Source: Eulemur rufifrons (taxonomy: Eukaryota > Chordata > Mammalia > Primates > Lemuridae). Taken from it: 64,000 nucleotides of DNA. Location: assembly GCF_041146395.1 (NCBI RefSeq), contig NC_090989.1:48634501-48698500 (forward strand), given 5' to 3'. The notes beneath the pieces were generated by a model. The model saw only the letters and a list, made by a program, of their open reading frames with translations, was not told the DNA's origin and ran no database searches. This document shows, one piece after another, positions 59,501 through 64,000 of this stretch. Each line of letters starts with the position of its first letter. The first letter of the stretch is position 1. The translations under genes and the position numbers were made by a program.

Positions 59501-60929
59501 TGTAATATACTTTATCTAGAACCCATAGCTTTTTAGTATACTGTGGGCATAAAACCAAGAAGACCCTCTTGAGAGCCAAAAGCTATAAACCATCTGTACC
59601 TGACATACTCTAGCTCTCAGAGGTTCTCCTGGCAGTAACTATTTTGGTACGCAATCCCACTTCTTTGAGAGTTTGTCAGAGGCACCAGAAGATCTTCACA
59701 GGCCCCTGTTAAAAAGGGAAAAAAATTAACTGAGAGGGGTCATAATTCTACCTACTCCACTTCAGCCTAAAGGAGAAAAAAGGACAAAACCATCCTTAAC
59801 CTTTATAATTCATTTAGAATATCTAGGTGCCTGACAAGCAGAGAAAAAGTGTTCTGAGAAGTGCAAACATACCTAGAGTTGAAAGTTTTAGCAACCATGA
59901 CATAACAGCATAGGGTTTTTAGGAGAGTAGGAGTGTTCAGAGAAATTGTCGATTATACAATTTATTAAAGTGTCTGTTAGAAGGTAATATTCTCTTTAAT
60001 TGCACACACTCTGGTTAAGAATCTAAAGTAGAAAACTATTTGCCCTTTTTTGGCCCTATCCCATCACCGTAGATTAGAAGTGCAAATCTATATTGGCCGA
60101 ATGCCAGGATAATTTAAGGCACTATAATTATAGGGCTTTGAGCTTTCAAGGGAATTAATGATCATAACTCAAGAGGATGAATCAAAGTTTAGAGACGTAT
60201 GGTATGAGCCCGTTCCTTTTCTTTGCGGGAATACTATTCTTTTTCCTTTTTTCACTCTTTTCTTTTTGGACTCTTATACATCCAAATTGCTGGCATTGAG
60301 ACAAGCCTGAGGACTGTACTTGGTTCCCTAGCCTGGGGACTTTGCGTTCCAAGACTGTAGCTCTACAAGGAGTTCATGATAGAAAAGCATATGGGCACGG
60401 TCTCACTTCATAAACCTCCTTCTGTGTTTGTGATTCCTGCCAACGTGCCTAAGGAAGAAATCTCAGGTGAGCTTTGCACTAAGCACTGGGATTAGTTTTC
60501 CATTTCTACTGAATCTTCTCATTCACAAATTTGCTAAGGATAAGTAATATAATAATAACTGGACTCAGGTTTGGTTATTTGTTGAGGACTAGGCAAAAAA
60601 AAAAAAAAAAAAGCCTGCTTTTGTATAGAATCCCTCAGGCCTACATTGTTTAGGGAAAAAGGAGCTCTCAATTTGTTCTGCTTGGTTTACTAGGATTTTA
60701 TATTAGAGAATAGAGTTTCACCCAATAATAAAGTGCTCATTTGCCCTGAGTTGTTTGTCAGGGATTTGAAGGGAGAAGTCATTAATCAAGGGAAGGATTT
60801 GGAAATTCTTGTATGTCATGATATCCTTGAGTACATGATTTCGATCCCTTTTAATGACTACTGACTCTATAAATGGTAGTTTACAGAGATATAAACTGTA
60901 GAAAGCAATTTATTCATTCCAGCTCTTCA
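56551..60929. other. No recognised gene; possible weak repeat near 57500-57850
   Basis: Mostly unassigned AT-rich sequence. Around 57500-57850 the text ttgcagctagggttcaggct and gagaacctctcagtggttat recalls old LTR-type repeats but is not decisive. Small microsatellites occur at about 58430-58490 (ATCT-like), 59322-59360 (CA-rich), 59410-59419 (poly-A), and 60596-60612 (poly-A). Confidence 0.35.
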
Positions 60930-61260
60930 GCAAAAGGCTCTGTCAGCTCCTTCGAAGTCTGTTCCAGCTGTAAAAATCCTCTTTGTTCCAGACTATTCCC
61001 TTCCTTAGGCAGCCTAGGCAAGTTGGGAGTAGAAAGGTGTGGATATTTCCACCTGACATGGGGCACTCTGCCTGGAAATACTCTCTCTAGAGCTGCCTTC
61101 CAATTGGCTGAGGCTTTGTTATTACCCCCCATCATTTAGCTTTTTACTCTGACCAATCCTGCTTCTTCTCCCTTTCTGTTAAAGGTATTTATTGCTAATA
61201 AACATCTTGAATCCCAAACACTATGTCAGCTTCCACTCTGGAGAATCCAACCTGTCTTAT
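60930..61260 (+). mobile_element. LTR-like fragment with polyadenylation signal, family uncertain
   Basis: The text gctgccttccaattggctga, ctctgaccaatcctgcttct, ttgctaataaacatcttgaa and tccactctggagaatccaac resembles the 3' half of a mammalian ERV LTR, with aataaa at 61196-61201 followed by R/U5-like text. No partner LTR or internal region is seen. The 88-codon plus and 73-codon minus frames are not supported as genes. Confidence 0.45.
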
Positions 61261-61279
61261 GTATGTTATATATACATGT

Positions 61280-61335
61280 GTTATTTATATATATATAAAC
61301 AAAAAATATGCGTGTGTGAGAGAGAGAGAGAGATT
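61280..61335. repeat. (TA)n and (GA)n microsatellites
   Basis: A short TA run (61285-61298) and a GA run (61317-61333) inside low-complexity sequence. Confidence 0.85.
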
Positions 61336-63644
61336 TTTACTGGAAAACAGAAGAAACTGGGCTTTGGATCTTCTTGCAGTCCTATTTGAGGAGCTTTGGA
61401 ATATAATTGATAAATCAAATTAAGCAGCATTTCTGTTGCCTCAAGGTTTTGAATTCTTTTCTCTGAATTATTCCAAAAGAATTATAGCCACTTAAAATAT
61501 TTCATCATATGCTGGTGTTGGATCTGTGTTTGTATTAGCCTCCACAGCTAATAGTTAGAGGAACAAAATGTTCAGGACTACCATATCCAATACAGATTTG
61601 GGCTTTTTTCTGAGGCTACTTATGTTGTATGAAGGTTTAATAGCCTAAAACTACTTGAAGAAAGAAAGGGTAGTTAAAAGGAACAATCTAATTAATAAGA
61701 ACTAGGGGAGAAAAATTAGTATGATGGTGCTGTGTGCTTCTGAAATTATCTATTCTATTGGATCTGGTATAAGAGTTGGTAATTAAAAAATAAAAAAAGT
61801 GCTGATGACAATAGATATTTATAGCTATGCCTGAATGTAAGTAAGCAAGAAGGAGGAAGAAGGGGACTGGGGAAAGAGAAAAGAGAGGAAAGAAGAGAGA
61901 AGTGAGAGGGGAGAAGAGAAAGGGGAGAAGGGAGAAGGGAGATGGATGTTGAAGCTTTGAGAGTTGATTGTATTTCTGTGGGTCTGTAGGACCCTTAGTG
62001 ATAGATTAGTATTATCCCAGAAACTCCTGTAATAGCCACATCAGTGTTCGTTTCTGAATATTTATTAATAGAAACAACTGAAAAGTATGTGGTTATATCT
62101 CACCTACACCAACCATATAATTACCACAAAAATACGAGCTAAATCTTAAAATTTCATCTAGTTGTTACATTTGATATCTTACTGTTTCCCTCATTGACAC
62201 ACACAGTCTGCTCTCTCTTTCTCAAGACGTCTCAACAAACCCACGGAGTTTGATTTGTAATACATGGCCCTACTGTTCCAGCCACACTGAGTAAATCAGT
62301 ACCAACCCAGTGATCCCTGGAACACTGACCTTAGAGGTTCTTATAATGATTAACTAAAGACATTAAATAGGTGCATTAAGCAGTACTGCCCTTATTAGAT
62401 CCTCAGTATTTATTAGCTATTGATATTATGTTATATTGATATTATGTGATTGGTACAATTGTCTCCTCTTTATTCTCATCTTCACTTTCTGATTGCTTTT
62501 TATTTTCTGCTACCTCTTTAAATTCTTCTACCATCTAAAACCACATAGTTACATGGGATCTCCAAGGCTGTCCTGTTCCCGGTGTTCGCCTCTGCTTTGC
62601 TTTCATCACTCCTGTTCTGCCCTCCTTTTCCTTCTCTTCTTTCATCTTCTCTCTTCTCTCTCAACCTTCCCTGTTTCACAGTCCCCACCACTTTCTCTAA
62701 GTAATTATTTCCTAAATTTGGCTTCTAACTTGCTCTCCAATTCTGCAATCCCATGCCTATCAATTATCTTTAAAGGCTGAAATTTTGAAACTTTTTCTGA
62801 TGGTTAATGCAATAGAATATGAAAATGACAGATGCTGAAGTGCTGAAGTCATCAGTTCTGTTCTTTACCCCTTTTTTATTTAAAAATAAGAATTTCACTA
62901 GGGGAAAAATAACAGAGGAACTAGGACACTACTTGAAGACCAATTAAGAGATAAATATAAAACAATGTCTTTTAAAATTACAATAACTAACATTAGTGTG
63001 GTAGTTTGCCTTTTGCAGTAGACGGTGGTTTGAGCCTTGTGGCTTCCGTTCCAAAGGGAATGACGAGGAAACAGGTATTCAGAGAGCCTGAGAACCTTCT
63101 TTAAGAGATTGCCTGCATGCAGCGAGTAAGGAAGGGACCCAGGTTTCCAGATGGGACATCATCCGGTGTTCATCACAGTTTTGACAGAGTGTCCTGTTTC
63201 ATTAGCACTCTATAGATCTGTGTGAAGAAATAAAACCAGACATTCCTTAATTAAAGCTGCTACTGTTTTCTGCCAGCTGTAAATGAGGGTCTGGTGGTAG
63301 AACTTGAGGAAAAGGACAGTCAGAGAAAAGTTAAATGGCTTTGTGTGAAATACTCTGCTTTCTACACTTCACAGTGCAAGTCCATGCACAAGGGTCCTTG
63401 ACCATGGCATCTGTTGTGGAATAAAGTGAGCAGCAGGTTTCTTTCATTTCATCAATGGGAGTCTGGGAAAAGGGCCTCTCCTGGATACTGTCCTAGGTGA
63501 GGCAGATAAATTAAACCTGGCTTTGTCCCACCTAAAACCACATTCTACTTCAGTAGAATCAGTAGAATGGCTATTGTCACAAGCCTCTCTTCAGTCAAAC
63601 TAGGCTCTGCGTGTGGTTCTGGGCACACTAGTATTGACACACAG
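61336..63644. other. No recognised gene; purine tract at 61846-61943, pyrimidine tract at 62600-62700
   Basis: 61846-61943 is almost pure A/G (AAGG-, GAGA- and AGGG-type units). 62600-62700 is strongly C/T-rich and yields the Leu/Ser/Pro-rich 95-codon frame at 62493-62780, which is a composition artefact. Nothing else is recognised. Confidence 0.5.
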
Positions 63645-63800
63645 GGTAGGTACTTTATTTGATCTCTCTAAACCTCACATTCCTCATGTGTAAAATGAGG
63701 GAATAAAACTAAGAGATTTTAAAGAATTAATTGAGATATAATTTATATACACTTCATTTAGTGCCTAAAACATACTTATAGTAAACACTATTGTCATTAT
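63645..63800 (+). mobile_element. MIR SINE
   Basis: atctctctaaacctcacatt, cctcatgtgtaaaatgaggg, ataaaactaagagattttaa and gcctaaaacatacttatagt follow the MIR consensus ('cctcagtttcctcatctgtaaaatgggg', 'gtgcctggcacatagtaag'). Confidence 0.8.
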
Positions 63801-63821
63801 CATTATTAAGTTATTACTAAG

Positions 63822-64000
63822 CTGTGGTGAAAAGGACACACATTTTGGGGGGTTTAAACAGATGTGAGTTCAAATTCCTGTCCTACCAATTATCCGCTGT
63901 ATGAAAATGGGCAGATGATTTATCTTTTTCTGAGCCTGTATCTTTTCCTGTATATTGGGCATATTACTACCCTATGGATGCAGAGCAAAGATTAAATATC
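63822..64000 (+). mobile_element. Second MIR SINE, runs off the window
   Basis: ctgtggtgaaaaggacacac, gatgtgagttcaaattcctg, tccgctgtatgaaaatgggc, tgagcctgtatcttttcctg and tattgggcatattactaccc follow MIR from near its 5' end. It is cut by the window end. Confidence 0.78.

Noticed and set aside
62493..62780. 95-codon Leu/Ser/Phe-rich frame that looks like a membrane protein
   Set aside because: The composition is the direct result of a pyrimidine-rich tract; no homolog text or splice signals.

Overview
The window is nuclear DNA of a primate, most likely a strepsirrhine (lemur or loris) and probably a lemur. Two Alu elements (999-1350 and 37017-37348) are dimeric primate Alus that carry a linker variant (atagaaagaNattatatgga) I associate with strepsirrhine Alus. 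Several L1 copies end in a 3' tail (cctaaacatttgtaccccc then ataatatgctgaaat) that I associate with lemur-lineage L1. Species and chromosome cannot be fixed from the sequence alone.

No host protein-coding gene, exon, tRNA, rRNA, snRNA or CRISPR array could be supported. The sequence is AT-rich and CpG-poor outside Alus, and looks like a gene desert or the inside of a very large intron. The longest open frames (159 and 140 codons) run antisense through an L1 tail and a Tigger transposon and are not genes.

Layout. 1-9 kb: an MLT1-like LTR end, a young Alu with perfect target duplications, an L1M tail and a MER5-type hAT element in mostly unassigned sequence. 9-10.3 kb: L1 tails, then a complete solo MLT1-like LTR with a 5-bp target duplication. 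10.3-21.4 kb: mostly unassigned, with an L2 copy near 17.7-18.2 kb and a 34-bp perfect palindrome at 11.3 kb. 21.4-27.6 kb: an internally inverted L1, a MER5-type element, a 2.7-kb Tigger with TA target sites, and an L2 split by an L1 tail. 30.4-35.3 kb: Alu pieces and a cluster of L1 3' tails, including a tail nested in an inverted L1. 36-40 kb: an MST-like LTR split by an L1 tail, a second strepsirrhine-type Alu, an A-rich strand-biased block and a truncated MER8/Tigger. 41-47 kb: L1 ORF2, an ERV LTR, L2, an MST/THE1-like LTR and a mariner. 47.7-54.2 kb: two oppositely oriented old L1 ORF2 copies, a probable ERVL pol remnant, a CT-rich microsatellite, a 64-bp tandem duplication and an L1 3'-tail element with an internal duplication. 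54.2-64 kb: Alus, an LTR-like piece, purine and pyrimidine tracts and two MIRs.

The mobile elements are decayed and nothing forms a working genetic system. The main value of the window is its record of nested and repeated insertions. Family names are from memory of consensus sequences; subfamily names are provisional.
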